Assembly (NCBI RefSeq): GCF_005049235.1
Contig: NZ_SUMD01000003.1
Location: 372,001 to 436,000 of the forward strand
DNA from: Rhodococcus oryzae
GTDB taxonomy: Bacteria; Actinomycetota; Actinomycetes; Mycobacteriales; Mycobacteriaceae
Direction of reading: 5' to 3'
Length of the DNA: 64,000 bases
Below the pieces are notes generated by a model. The model did not search any database. It was not told the DNA's origin and saw only the letters and a program-made list of their open reading frames with translations. This document shows positions 53,306-62,076 of the stretch, piece after piece (position 1 is the stretch's first letter; every line of letters starts with the position of its first letter). A program made the translations under genes and the position numbers.

Positions 53306-54190
53306 ATGTTGCAGCACCCGACAAGCCACCCCTACGTCGTCAGCCAGGCGAGGAACACCAGCTGGAAGAACACCCTCGTCGAGGGTCGGGCGGCGTCCTA
53401 TGCGGTGGCGGGTGCGGGTGCTCCGGTCGTGTTCCTGCACGGGTACGCGCTGACCCCCCGCGCGTATGACCGCGCACTGCTGCGGATGGCGGCTCAGGGA
53501 GTTCGGGTGTTCGCGCCCTCACTTCCCGGATTCGGCGGCACCGCGGAGCTTCCCCCGCAGGAGCGGAACCTGGCCGGGTACGCGCGCTGGCTCGACGGGT
53601 TCCTCGATTCGATCGGTATCGCGGGACCGGTGACGCTCGTGGGCCACTCGTTCGGAGGTGGGGTCGCGATCCAGTCCGCACACGACCTCGGACCAAGGGT
53701 GGCGCGGCTGGTGCTGGTCAACTCCGTTGGCGGCGCGGCATGGTCCCCTGGGGACGGCGACGTGCGCCCGATCGGCGAGCGGCCCCTGTGGGCCTGGGGC
53801 GCGGCGGCCACCGGCGACGCCCTCGCCATTCGGCCGTCCGTCGCGGGCCTGCTGGCGATCACGGCGGACGCGGTGGGCAACGTGCTGCGCAATCCGCTCG
53901 GGATGTGGCGCCTCTCGCACCTGGCCCGAACCGCGGACCTGCTCGGCGAACTCGACGAGTTGGCGGAGCGCGGCCTTCCGGTGACGCTGCTCTGGGGCGG
54001 TGACGACACGTTCATCCCGCGCGCCAGCTTCGAATCCCTTCGCATCGCGCTCCGCAATCCCACGGTTGTCACCGTCGCGGGCAACCACGGCTGGCTGATC
54101 GACAACCCGCACGGATTCGGCACCGCGATGGCGACCGTGTTCGGTGCGGAGCAGCCGCAGCCGCACACACCCGCGGCGGTGACGTTGTGA
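53306..54190 (+). CDS. Alpha/beta hydrolase
   Basis: 294 residues with the full hydrolase pattern: oxyanion HGYALTPRAY, nucleophile elbow LVGHSFGGGVAIQSAH, acid in LLWGGDDTFIPR and catalytic His in VAGNHGWLID. No signal peptide; cytoplasmic. ATG at 53306 with GAGG 6 bases upstream; this start region resembles that of the Zn-ribbon gene at 57112, which suggests a shared ancestor for the leader. The stop overlaps the next start by 4 bases (GTGA), so it is coupled to a Zn-ribbon/OB-fold protein. Confidence 0.87.
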   Translation: MLQHPTSHPYVVSQARNTSWKNTLVEGRAASYAVAGAGAPVVFLHGYALTPRAYDRALLRMAAQGVRVFAPSLPGFGGTAELPPQERNLAGYARWLDGFLDSIGIAGPVTLVGHSFGGGVAIQSAHDLGPRVARLVLVNSVGGAAWSPGDGDVRPIGERPLWAWGAAATGDALAIRPSVAGLLAITADAVGNVLRNPLGMWRLSHLARTADLLGELDELAERGLPVTLLWGGDDTFIPRASFESLRIALRNPTVVTVAGNHGWLIDNPHGFGTAMATVFGAEQPQPHTPAAVTL

Positions 54191-54588
54191 CGGCCGCGGG
54201 CGGGACCCACCTGTGGGCCGGCCTGTCCGCGCGCACGCTGATGATCCGGCGCTGCGAATGCTGTGAGCTGCTGCTCGCGCCGGTCGCGGTGACCTGCTCT
54301 TCGTGCGGGAGCGACCACCTGTCGCGGGTACCGTCGACCGGGCTCGGGTCGATGGTGACCTGGAAGCTGGCCGACCGCGCGCGGGCCGGCGCGGACGACG
54401 ACGCCCTGCCGTGCATGCTGGCCGTCGTCGCGCTCGACGACGGGCCCTGGATCTGCAGTTGGATCGAGGGGGAGATCGCGGTGCGCCCCGGCCGCCCGGT
54501 CCGGGTGGAGTTCGACCATCTGGAGCCCGACGAGCGGTACCCGGTGTTCCACGGCTGCCAACACGCGCCTGCCGTGCGAGTCGCCTGA
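54187..54588 (+). CDS. Zn-ribbon/OB-fold (DUF35-like) protein, paralogue 1
   Basis: 133 residues. Zinc ribbon RRCECCELLLAPVAVTCSSCG (two CxxC pairs) then an OB-fold with PCMLAVVALDDGPWICSWIEGEI and RYPVFHGCQ. Related to DUF35 but shorter, and no thiolase gene is near. Coupled to the hydrolase gene by a 4-base overlap. Its closest relative in the window is the gene at 57112. Possible role: acyl-CoA or acyl-carrier recognition for a partner encoded elsewhere. Confidence 0.8.
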   Translation: MTAAGGTHLWAGLSARTLMIRRCECCELLLAPVAVTCSSCGSDHLSRVPSTGLGSMVTWKLADRARAGADDDALPCMLAVVALDDGPWICSWIEGEIAVRPGRPVRVEFDHLEPDERYPVFHGCQHAPAVRVA

Positions 54589-54614
54589 CACGGCCCCCTT
54601 CGACCCCGCTCCGG

Positions 54615-54662
54615 GGGTAGCGTCGATTGGGCAGGGGACCGTGTGTTGAGAGTGACGGTTCG
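54615..54662 (+). promoter_or_regulatory. Promoter and conserved 5' leader, copy 2
   Basis: TAGCGT (54618-54623) as -10, then the 31-base leader at 54632-54662, near-identical to copy 1. Here the AGGGGA is followed by TTG (54646) opening a 21-codon frame that ends at 54711, the same layout and length as in copy 1. Confidence 0.55.
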
Positions 54663-56987
54663 ATGGCTACAGCTGTCCGGGGCAAGGTCGGGAACTTACC
54701 GCTCGAGCTGACCAGTTTCGTCGGCCGTCGCCGCGAGGTGACCGAGACGAGGCGGCTGCTGTCTGTCTCGCGCCTGGTGACGTTGACCGGGATCGGCGGG
54801 GTCGGCAAGACCAGGCTCGCGCTCCGGGTGGCCGAGGACTCCCGGCGGTCGTTCGAGGACGGGGTGTGGCTGGTCGAGCTGGGCGAGCTGCAGGAGGAGG
54901 CCCTGCTGCCCGACCTGGTGGCCGCGACGCTGGGACTGCGGGAACAGTCGACGTCTCGCACGCAGGACTCGCTGGCGGAGTACCTCGCGGATCGACGACT
55001 GCTGCTGGTGCTGGACAACTGTGAACACGTACTCGATGCGGCCGCGGCGCTCGCCGAGTCGTTACTGCGGCGCTGCCAGGACCTCCGGATCCTGGCGACC
55101 AGCCGCGAGCCGTTCGGCATCGGAGCGGAGGCCTTTCTGCGGGTGCCGCCGCTGTCGGTCCCGGATCCGGATCGGCGCCCGTCCGGGCGCGGGTTCGCTG
55201 GGGGCGACGCCGTGGCGCTCTTCGCCGAACGGGCGTCCGCCGCCGTCCCGGAGTTCGGGCTCACCGAGGACAACCAGGTCGCGGTGGCCCGGATCTGTCA
55301 GCGATTGGACGGGCTGCCGCTGCCCATCGAGTTGGCCGCGGGGCGCCTGCGGGCGATGTCCGCGGAACAGATCCTGGACCGGTTGAACGATCGCTACAGC
55401 CTGCTGACCGGGGGTAGTCGCGGCGCGCCGACGCGGCAACAGACGCTTCGCCTGTGCATCGACTGGAGCCATGAGCTGTGCACCGAGCGGGAGCGGATGC
55501 TGTGGCGGCGGATATCGGTGTTCACCGGTGGTTTCGAGCTCGATGCGGCGGAGGGCATCTGTGCCGGGGACCTGAGCCCTGACGACCTGCTGGACGTGGT
55601 GGCGGCGCTCGTCGACAGGTCGATCCTGATCCGGGAGGAAGCGGGTGCCGTGGTGCGCTACCGGCTCCTCGAGACCCTCCGCGAGTACGGCCGTGAGAAG
55701 TTGGCGGAATCCGGTGAACACGCCTCGATGCGGCGACGGCACAGGGACTGGTACCAGCAGCTCGTGATCTGCGTGGAGGCCGAGTGGATCGGTCCGCGGC
55801 AGGTGGAGTGGATGGCACGGCTGGGGCGGGAGCAGCCGAACCTGCGTGAGGCGATGGAATTCTGCCTGACCGAGCCGGGAGAGGAGGAGGCCGGCCTGCG
55901 CACCGCCGATGCCCTCGCCCCGTTCTGGTTGTCCCGGGGCCTGCTCGGCGAGGGTAGGCATTGGCTCGATCAGTTTCTCGACCGCCAGGACGGGCAGCCG
56001 ACCGTGGAGTTGCTATGGGGGCTGTACGCGAACAGCGTGCTGGCCGGCAACCAGGGCGACATCGAGGCGGGGGCGGCGCTGGTCGAGCGGGCGCGTGAGG
56101 CCGCCGAGGTCCTCGGCGACGCCCAGGCTCGCGCGCTCGCGACCCTCGCCGTCGGGCAGCTCGCGGTGTGCAGCGGCGACATGCAGCTGGCCGCCTCCTC
56201 CCTCGAGGAGATCGCCGACGCGTTCCACACGGGACGGGAGCTGGTGCTACGGCTCGCGACGCTGCTCGGCCTCGCGCTGGCCTGCGGGCTGCTCGGGGAC
56301 ACGACGCGCTCGATCGCCTGCCAGGAGGAGGCTCTCGAGATCACCCAATCCCGCGGCGAGTCCGTGTACCGGGCCTACTCGCTGTCGACCCTCGGTCTCG
56401 CGTTGTGGCAGAGCGATCCCCGGCGGGCGGCCGGGCTGCTCGAGCAGGGTCTTCGGCTCAGCCGCGTCGTGGACGATCCGCTCGGATCCGCGATCTGTGT
56501 CGAGGCGCTGGCCTGGGTCGCCGCGGGCGATCGGCTCGCCCGGCGGGCGGCCGTGCTGTTCGGCATCGCCAACTCGCTGTGGCGGGTCGTGGGCAGCGCG
56601 GGGATCGTCATACCGCCCCTGCTCGCGTATCGCGAGGAGTCGGAGCTGCAGGTCCGCAGCGCGCTCGCCAAGCGCGCCTACGAGTCGGCCTTCGAGCAGG
56701 GCGCCAACCTGAGCTTCGATGACGGCATCGCGTACGCGCTGGACGAGCAACTCCAGGGGTCGCCGACCGAAGGCGCCGCCTCGGCACTGACCCGACGTGA
56801 GCGGCAGGTCGCCGACCTGGTCGCGCAGGGCCTGACGAACAGGGCGATCGCCGAGCAACTGGTGATCGCCCCGCGCACCGTCGAGGGCCACGTCGAGCAC
56901 GTTCTCGCCAAGATGGGCTTCACCTCCCGCGCGCAGATCGCCGCGTGGGTCGTCGAGCAGGCGCAGGTCGAAACCCGAACGCTCTGA
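54663..56987 (+). CDS. STAND/NB-ARC ATPase with C-terminal LuxR HTH, paralogue 2
   Basis: 774 residues, collinear with paralogue 1 over its whole length: GNLPLELTSFVGRRREV, P-loop GIGGVGKT (43-50), LLLVLDNCEHVLDA, GLPLPIELAAGRLRAM, WIGPRQVEWMARLGREQPNLREAM, TPR-like repeats, and LuxR HTH (about 707-762) LTRRERQVADLVAQGLTNRAIAEQL / APRTVEGHVEHVLAKMGF. It is clearly a tandem duplicate that has diverged in the HTH recognition helix, so the two may bind different sites or heterodimerise. Followed by a Zn-ribbon gene but no hydrolase. Confidence 0.9.
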   Translation: MATAVRGKVGNLPLELTSFVGRRREVTETRRLLSVSRLVTLTGIGGVGKTRLALRVAEDSRRSFEDGVWLVELGELQEEALLPDLVAATLGLREQSTSRTQDSLAEYLADRRLLLVLDNCEHVLDAAAALAESLLRRCQDLRILATSREPFGIGAEAFLRVPPLSVPDPDRRPSGRGFAGGDAVALFAERASAAVPEFGLTEDNQVAVARICQRLDGLPLPIELAAGRLRAMSAEQILDRLNDRYSLLTGGSRGAPTRQQTLRLCIDWSHELCTERERMLWRRISVFTGGFELDAAEGICAGDLSPDDLLDVVAALVDRSILIREEAGAVVRYRLLETLREYGREKLAESGEHASMRRRHRDWYQQLVICVEAEWIGPRQVEWMARLGREQPNLREAMEFCLTEPGEEEAGLRTADALAPFWLSRGLLGEGRHWLDQFLDRQDGQPTVELLWGLYANSVLAGNQGDIEAGAALVERAREAAEVLGDAQARALATLAVGQLAVCSGDMQLAASSLEEIADAFHTGRELVLRLATLLGLALACGLLGDTTRSIACQEEALEITQSRGESVYRAYSLSTLGLALWQSDPRRAAGLLEQGLRLSRVVDDPLGSAICVEALAWVAAGDRLARRAAVLFGIANSLWRVVGSAGIVIPPLLAYREESELQVRSALAKRAYESAFEQGANLSFDDGIAYALDEQLQGSPTEGAASALTRRERQVADLVAQGLTNRAIAEQLVIAPRTVEGHVEHVLAKMGFTSRAQIAAWVVEQAQVETRTL

Positions 56988-57015
56988 CGATCGCGTCGGG
57001 GTCGGTCAGCGGAGA

Positions 57016-57041
57016 AAACAGGTACCCACCCGGGTGGTTCC
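57016..57041 (+). promoter_or_regulatory. Conserved box, copy 2 (before the second Zn-ribbon gene)
   Basis: Same 26-base element as at 53207-53232 (22/26 identical), containing the perfect 12-bp palindrome CCACCCGGGTGG at 57026-57037. It stands 70 bases before the ATG of the Zn-ribbon gene. Confidence 0.5.
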
Positions 57042-57111
57042 ACCGTCGCCGGGGACCAGGGCAAAAGGGACACTTGAGTCGTCATCAGCTCCAGGAAGCC
57101 GAGGTCCCCCG

Positions 57112-57531
57112 ATGTTCGAGCAACAGGTGCAGTGCTCATCCACAGGTGCGAGAAGTGTCCGGACCCGGCGGCGGGCGCTGATGATCCTGCGCTGCGAGGA
57201 GTGCGCGACGCTGTTGGCCCCCGAGGAGACGGCGTGCACCTCCTGCGGCCGGGACGAACTCGAACGGGTGCGGGCCGCGGGCACGGGGACCGTGGTGTCG
57301 TGGACGGTGGTGGACTGTTCGTCCGTCGACCTCCCGCTGGCGCTGGTGCCGTGCACGCTCGCGATCGTCGAGCTCGACGAGGGTCCCTGGATCTACACCT
57401 GGATCGAGGGAGAGCTGCCGGTGCATCCGGAGCGGTCGGTGCGGGTGGAGTTCCGGCTGGCGGAATCGGGGGAGCGGTTCCCCGTGTTCGCCGTTCGGCG
57501 GACCGTCGCAGATCGGGCCGGGATCAGCTGA
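57112..57531 (+). CDS. Zn-ribbon/OB-fold (DUF35-like) protein, paralogue 2
   Basis: 139 residues; 24 residues of basic N-terminal leader, then zinc ribbon LRCEECATLLAPEETACTSCG and OB-fold with PCTLAIVELDEGPWIYTWIEGELPV and RFPVFAVRR. Clearly homologous to the gene at 54187 (same cysteine spacing, GPWI-x-x-WIEGE). The last 8 bases overlap the 3' end of the convergent menJ-like gene. ATG at 57112 with GAGG upstream. Confidence 0.8.
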   Translation: MFEQQVQCSSTGARSVRTRRRALMILRCEECATLLAPEETACTSCGRDELERVRAAGTGTVVSWTVVDCSSVDLPLALVPCTLAIVELDEGPWIYTWIEGELPVHPERSVRVEFRLAESGERFPVFAVRRTVADRAGIS

Positions 57532-58810
57532 ACGGCGGCCGCGAGTCGAGTCGCAGCGAGGACGACCCCGACGCCCGCCACGCCCGCGCGGTCAGGTCAC
57601 GATCCGCGTCGGTCACGAGGTTGCCCATCACCCGGACCGCGATCGTCATCAGCGCACGTGAACGCATCGCCAGCGGCCCGGAGGCAGGCAGCACCCGGGG
57701 GACGGTGAGCAGGCCGGCGAGCCGACGGGCGATGGAGAAGGCCTGCCCGTACCGCTCCCGCAGCAGGGTCGGCCACAGCTCGGTGAGGTCCGGGGCCCCG
57801 AGCACCTCGGCCACCATCGAGCCGGTCTCCAGGCCGTAGTCGATGCCCTCGCCGTTGAGCGGGTTCACACAGGCCGCGGCGTCGCCGATGATCGCCCAGT
57901 TGGTCCCCGCCACCCCGGACACCGCCCCGCCCATCGGGAGCAACGCCGATGCCACCGCGCGCACGGGGCCGTCGAGCCGCCACTCGTCGCGGCGCTGCTC
58001 CGCGTACAGCTCGATCAGCGGCCGCAGGGCGCCGGGCGCGGGCCGCTTCGCGGTGGCCAGGGTGCCGACGCCGAGGTTGACCTCGCCGGTGCCGAGCGGG
58101 AACACCCAGCCGTAGCCGGCCTGCAGGGTCCCCTCGCGGTCGCGCAGTTCGAGGTGCGAGGTGATCCACGGGTCGGCGCTGCGGGCCGAGCGGACATAGG
58201 CGCGGGCCGCAACCCCGTACGCGGTGTCGCGATGCCACTCGCGTCCGAGACGTTTGCCGAGGGTGGATCGCACGCCGTCGGCGACGATGAGGTGCTCGCA
58301 GCGGACCGTGCGTGGCCCCTCGGCCGTCTGGAGGGTCACCGACCGCACCCGGTTTCCGTCCCGGTCGGCGTCAACGGCCTTGGCGCCCTGGACCATCCGG
58401 GCACCGGCGTCGAGCGCGACCTGTCGGATCCGGTCGTCGAGTTCGGTCCTCGGGACCGCGCTGCCGGTACTCGGCAGCGAGCCGCCGGGCCACGGCAGCT
58501 CCAACTCCTGCCCGAACCCGTTCAGCCGCAGGCCTCGGTTGGTGGCGCGGGTGGCGAGCCAGTCGCCGAGGCCGAGATGGACGAGCTCCGCCACGGCGCG
58601 CGGGGTGAGTCCGTCGCCACACGTCTTGTCCCTCGGGAAGGTGGCGGAGTCGGCGAGCAGCACCTCGCGGCCCGCGCGCGCGGCCCATGCCGCCGCCGCG
58701 GAACCCGCGGGACCTGCGCCGATCACCACCACTTCGGCGTGCGAGGGGACGCCATCGGGCGCCTCGGAACGGGCGGCGGAGGGATCGGGGTCGACAGGCG
58801 AGGGCACCAC
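57524..58810 (-). CDS. menJ: Geranylgeranyl-reductase-family flavoprotein, probable menaquinone-tail reductase
   Basis: 428 residues. FAD-binding GAGPAGSAAAAWAARAGREVLLAD, the family motif TCGDGLTPRAVAEL, VRCEHLIVADGVRSTLGKRLG and IIGDAAACVNPLNGEGIDYGLETG. It corresponds by position to Rv0561c (MenJ), which saturates one isoprene unit of menaquinone-9 in mycobacteria. Two adjacent GTG codons are possible starts. Convergent and overlapping (8 bases) with the Zn-ribbon gene; divergent from grcC1. Whether the quinone here carries a saturated tail is inferred. Confidence 0.88.
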   Translation of the reverse strand: MVPSPVDPDPSAARSEAPDGVPSHAEVVVIGAGPAGSAAAAWAARAGREVLLADSATFPRDKTCGDGLTPRAVAELVHLGLGDWLATRATNRGLRLNGFGQELELPWPGGSLPSTGSAVPRTELDDRIRQVALDAGARMVQGAKAVDADRDGNRVRSVTLQTAEGPRTVRCEHLIVADGVRSTLGKRLGREWHRDTAYGVAARAYVRSARSADPWITSHLELRDREGTLQAGYGWVFPLGTGEVNLGVGTLATAKRPAPGALRPLIELYAEQRRDEWRLDGPVRAVASALLPMGGAVSGVAGTNWAIIGDAAACVNPLNGEGIDYGLETGSMVAEVLGAPDLTELWPTLLRERYGQAFSIARRLAGLLTVPRVLPASGPLAMRSRALMTIAVRVMGNLVTDADRDLTARAWRASGSSSLRLDSRPPFS

Positions 58811-58927
58811 CCCAGTATCTTCTCAGGCCGGGGTCGACCGCTGTGGTCAGCCCGACGGGCCGCGAACCCGATAGGTTCACTACCGTGACAGTTATGGCAT
58901 CGGTTGCTGGGCATCACGCGAGACGGG

Positions 58928-59959
58928 ATGGGTACTGAGATCGTGAGCACGAGCGAAGCGATGGGCACGGTCGTTGCCGGCGTGGATCTGGGGGATCCGG
59001 CGCTGGCCGAGGTGGTGCGTGGGGGTCTCGCCGAGGTCGAGAGCCTGCTGGTGAGTGAGCTCTCGGATGGCGAGGACTTCCTCACCGAGGCGGCGCTGCA
59101 CCTGGCGAAGGCGGGTGGCAAGCGGTTCCGGCCGCTGTTCACCCTGCTGACGGCGCAGCTGGGCCCCAATCCGACGGACCCGGCGACCATCACCGCGGCC
59201 ACCGTCGTCGAGCTGGTGCACCTGGCCACGCTCTACCACGACGACGTGATGGACGAGGCGACGATGCGCCGCGGCGCCCCGAGCGCGAACTCGCGCTGGG
59301 GCAACTCCATCGCCATCCTGGCGGGCGACTACCTGTTCGCACACGCCTCCCGGCTGGTGTCCACGCTCGGACCCGAGGCGGTTCGGATCATCGCCGAGAC
59401 CTTCGCCGAGCTCGTCACCGGGCAGATGCGGGAGACCATCGGCGTCAAGGAGCAGCAGGATCCCGTCGAGCACTACCTGAAGGTGGTGTGGGAGAAGACG
59501 GGATCGCTGATCGCGGCCTGCGGTCGGTTCGGTGGCACCTTCTCCGGCGCGAGCGCCGACGACGTCGTCCGCCTCGAGCGGCTCGGCGACGCGGTGGGCA
59601 CCGCCTTCCAGATCTCCGACGACATCATCGACATCTCCTCGGTCGCCGCGCAGTCCGGCAAGACCCCGGGCACCGACCTGCGCGAGGGGGTGCACACCCT
59701 GCCGGTGCTCTACGCGCTGCGCGAGGAGGGCCCCGACGCCGATCGACTGAGGGTGCTGCTCGACGGCCCGGTCACCGACGACGACGCCGTCGCGGAGGCG
59801 CTGGCGCTGCTGGAGCGTTCCCCCGGCATGGCGGCGGCCAAGGCCAAGCTGGCGGAGTACGCCGACTTGGCGCACGCGCAGCTCGCGGAGCTGCCGCAGG
59901 GGCCGGCGAACGACGCGCTCGGCAGGCTGGTGGATTACACGATCGCGCGGGTCGGCTGA
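58928..59959 (+). CDS. grcC1: Long-chain polyprenyl diphosphate synthase
   Basis: About 343 residues of the trans-prenyltransferase family. First aspartate-rich motif LYHDDVMDEATMRRG, second FQISDDIIDI, plus GGKRFRPLFTLLTAQLG. The two small residues before the first DDxxD fit a long-chain (C40-C50) product, which would supply the menaquinone tail to MenA. ATG at 58928 chosen; a TTG 24 bases upstream is possible. Next to the menJ-like gene, as in mycobacteria. Confidence 0.92.
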   Translation: MGTEIVSTSEAMGTVVAGVDLGDPALAEVVRGGLAEVESLLVSELSDGEDFLTEAALHLAKAGGKRFRPLFTLLTAQLGPNPTDPATITAATVVELVHLATLYHDDVMDEATMRRGAPSANSRWGNSIAILAGDYLFAHASRLVSTLGPEAVRIIAETFAELVTGQMRETIGVKEQQDPVEHYLKVVWEKTGSLIAACGRFGGTFSGASADDVVRLERLGDAVGTAFQISDDIIDISSVAAQSGKTPGTDLREGVHTLPVLYALREEGPDADRLRVLLDGPVTDDDAVAEALALLERSPGMAAAKAKLAEYADLAHAQLAELPQGPANDALGRLVDYTIARVG

Positions 59960-60073
59960 CGGTAACGTCTCGGCTCGGGTCCACGTGGCTCGCCGACACG
60001 CTGCGTGCGGGGGAACGTCCCACCGGGCTCTTTCGTTGATCAACTGAGTGTCCGGCGAGAAAAGGGGCCCAAC

Positions 60074-60946
60074 GTGCACCGGTATTCCAACGGGTTGAAG
60101 ACCTTTGCGTTGCTGGTGGGGATGTCCGCACTGATCGTGTTCATCGGGGCGCTGTTCAACAACAGGAGCATCCTCATCTTCTCGATCGTCCTCGCGGTCG
60201 GGATGAACGGCTACGCGTACTTCAACAGCGACAAGCTGGCGCTCAAGGCCATGCACGCGCAGCCGGTCACCGAGGTCGAGGCGCCGGTCATCTACAAGAT
60301 CGTGCGCGAGCTGGCGACCACGGCACACCAGCCGATGCCCCGGCTCTACATCAGCCCCACGGCGGCGCCGAACGCCTTCGCCACGGGTCGCAACCCACGC
60401 AACGCGGCGGTCTGCTGCACCAGCGGCATCCTGCAGATCCTCGACGAGCGGGAGCTGCGGGCCGTGCTCGGCCACGAGCTCTCGCACGTGTACAACCGCG
60501 ACATCCTGATCTCCTCGGTCGCGGGTGCGATGGCCGCGGTCATCTCGGGCCTTGCCAACATGGCGATGTTCGCCTCGATGTTCGGCGGCCGCGGCGAGGG
60601 CAGGCCGAACCCGCTGGCGCTGCTGCTCGTCTCGTTGCTCGGCCCGATCGCGGCCTCGGTTGTGAAGATGGCGGTCTCGCGCTCGAGGGAGTACCAGGCC
60701 GACCAGTCCGGGGCGGAACTCAGCGGTGATCCGCTCGCGCTCGCGTCGGCGCTGCGCAAGCTGGAGCGCGGCGTGGAGGCCGCCCCGCTGCCGCCGGAGC
60801 CGAAGATCGCCGCACAGTCGCACATGATGATCGCGAACCCGTTCCGGGCGGGCGACAAGATGAGCCGGCTGTTCTCCACCCACCCGCCCATGGCTGAGCG
60901 GATCGACCGCTTGGAGAAGATGGCAGGCCGACGACTGCCCGAGTGA
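60074..60946 (+). CDS. htpX: HtpX-type membrane zinc metalloprotease
   Basis: 290 residues. Two N-terminal membrane helices ([36 protein letters not shown]), zinc motif HELSH (134-138), a further hydrophobic pair, and the third ligand in [13 protein letters not shown]. It degrades misfolded membrane proteins together with FtsH in other bacteria. GTG start with AAAGGGG upstream; follows grcC1 on the same strand. Confidence 0.94.
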   Translation: MHRYSNGLKTFALLVGMSALIVFIGALFNNRSILIFSIVLAVGMNGYAYFNSDKLALKAMHAQPVTEVEAPVIYKIVRELATTAHQPMPRLYISPTAAPNAFATGRNPRNAAVCCTSGILQILDERELRAVLGHELSHVYNRDILISSVAGAMAAVISGLANMAMFASMFGGRGEGRPNPLALLLVSLLGPIAASVVKMAVSRSREYQADQSGAELSGDPLALASALRKLERGVEAAPLPPEPKIAAQSHMMIANPFRAGDKMSRLFSTHPPMAERIDRLEKMAGRRLPE

Positions 60947-61032
60947 CGGATGCCACTGGGGGACAAGGTCGTTCGCCGGCTGCTCCGGGTGGATGCGGAT
61001 CGGCCCCGCCGAGCCGGGCCCCCGCCGACGCA

Positions 61033-61072
61033 GAGGGGACCGCGCGGCCGATGTGGCCGTCGCGGTCCCCTC
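61033..61072. terminator. Bidirectional terminator between htpX and yajQ
   Basis: 12-bp perfect stem (61033-61044 and 61061-61072), with a second inner stem CGGCC/GGCCG in the loop, between the convergent htpX and yajQ stops. Confidence 0.8.
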
Positions 61073-61089
61073 GATGCGTTATCGGGTGA

Positions 61090-61581
61090 TCAGCGGTAGT
61101 TCACGAACTGCAGGGCGATGCCGAAGTCCTCGCCCTTGAGCAGCGAGATGATGGCCTGCAGGTCGTCGCGCTTCTTGCTGCTGACGCGCAGCTCGTCGCC
61201 CTGGATCTGCGCCTTGACGCCCTTGGGCCCCTCGTCGCGGATCTTCTTCGAGATCTTCTTCGCGTTCTCGGTGGTGATGCCCTGGACCAGGGTCCCGGTC
61301 AGCTTGTAGATCTTGCCCGACTGCGCGGGCTCGCCTGCGTCGAACGCCTTGAGCGAGATGTCCCGGCGGATCAACTTCTCCTTGAACACCTCGAGTGCGG
61401 CCAGCAGCCGCTCCTCGGTGTCGGCGGTCAGGGTGATCGCCTCCTCGCCGGACCAGTCGATGCTCGCACCGGTGTTGCGGAAGTCGAAGCGCGTCGAGAG
61501 CTCCTTGGCTGCCTGGTGCAGCGCGTTGTCCACTTCCTGTCGGTCAACCTTGCTCACCACATCGAAGGACGAATCCGCCAC
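61090..61581 (-). CDS. YajQ-family nucleotide-binding protein
   Basis: 163 residues, the usual YajQ length, with [28 protein letters not shown] at the N terminus, the ferredoxin-like repeats [22 protein letters not shown] and [24 protein letters not shown] at the C terminus. Family members bind c-di-GMP or RNA in other bacteria. GTG start with AAGGGAG 5 bases upstream. Located as in mycobacteria (Rv0566c type, from memory). Confidence 0.93.
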   Translation of the reverse strand: MADSSFDVVSKVDRQEVDNALHQAAKELSTRFDFRNTGASIDWSGEEAITLTADTEERLLAALEVFKEKLIRRDISLKAFDAGEPAQSGKIYKLTGTLVQGITTENAKKISKKIRDEGPKGVKAQIQGDELRVSSKKRDDLQAIISLLKGEDFGIALQFVNYR

Positions 61582-61674
61582 GGCAACTCCCTTGTTCATC
61601 GTGCGCGGGCCTGCGCCAGCGCGTGAGAACCCCACGATAACCACACGGTTTGCGTTTACCCGCCCCGGTAGAGG

Positions 61675-61680
61675 TATTCT
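61675..61680 (+). promoter_or_regulatory. Putative -10 of the tRNA-Tyr promoter
   Basis: TATTCT, 55 bases before the mature tRNA-Tyr 5' end; no clear -35 at 17 bases. Confidence 0.35.
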
Positions 61681-61735
61681 CTTGTCCGCGCCAGAGATGG
61701 TCCGGAGTACTTCGGATCTGACCTGGATGTCACCC

Positions 61736-61818
61736 GGCAGATTGCCCGAGCGGCCAATGGGAGCGGACTGTAAATCCGTCGGCTTATGCCTACGTAGGTT
61801 CGAATCCTACATCTGCCA
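61736..61818 (+). tRNA. tRNA-Tyr (GTA)
   Basis: 83-base class II tRNA. Acceptor GGCAGAT pairs with ATCTGCC; anticodon GTA at 61770-61772 in a TGTAAA loop; long variable arm (CGGCTTATGCCTACG region) as expected for tRNA-Tyr; T-loop GGTTCGAATCC. CCA not encoded. Confidence 0.95.
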
Positions 61819-61894
61819 CAACCGGGTCCCGGTGAGCGTGAGCTCGCCGGGGCTCGTTGATTACACGGATGGAAAGAGCTCCTGACCTGCGGGT

Positions 61895-61924
61895 TTGGCA
61901 CTCGGACCCGCCGCTGTGTAATCT
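61895..61924 (+). promoter_or_regulatory. Promoter of tRNA-Thr
   Basis: TTGGCA, 18 bases, TAATCT, with the -10 ending 40 bases before the tRNA-Thr gene. Good spacing and matches for a stable-RNA promoter; may also drive tRNA-Met and rpmG. Confidence 0.6.
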
Positions 61925-61964
61925 CTTGGAGGCTTCAACGCATGAACGAAGTGCGCGGAAGCAT

Positions 61965-62037
61965 GCCCCCTTAGCTCAGTCGGCAGAGCGTTTCCATGGT
62001 AAGGAAAAGGTCAACGGTTCGATTCCGTTAGGGGGCT
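61965..62037 (+). tRNA. tRNA-Thr (GGT)
   Basis: 73 bases; acceptor GCCCCCT pairs with AGGGGGC, D-loop AGCTCAGTCGGCAGAGC, anticodon stem TTTCC/GGAAA with loop ATGGTAA giving anticodon GGT, T-loop GGTTCGATTCC. Confidence 0.95.
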
Positions 62038-62076
62038 CGCTGGATTGGGTGTCCAAGACTGGCACCGATGCACCGA

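Noticed and set aside
58892-60883. 663-codon open frame on the minus strand
   Set aside because: Antisense to grcC1 and htpX; low-complexity sequence without motifs.
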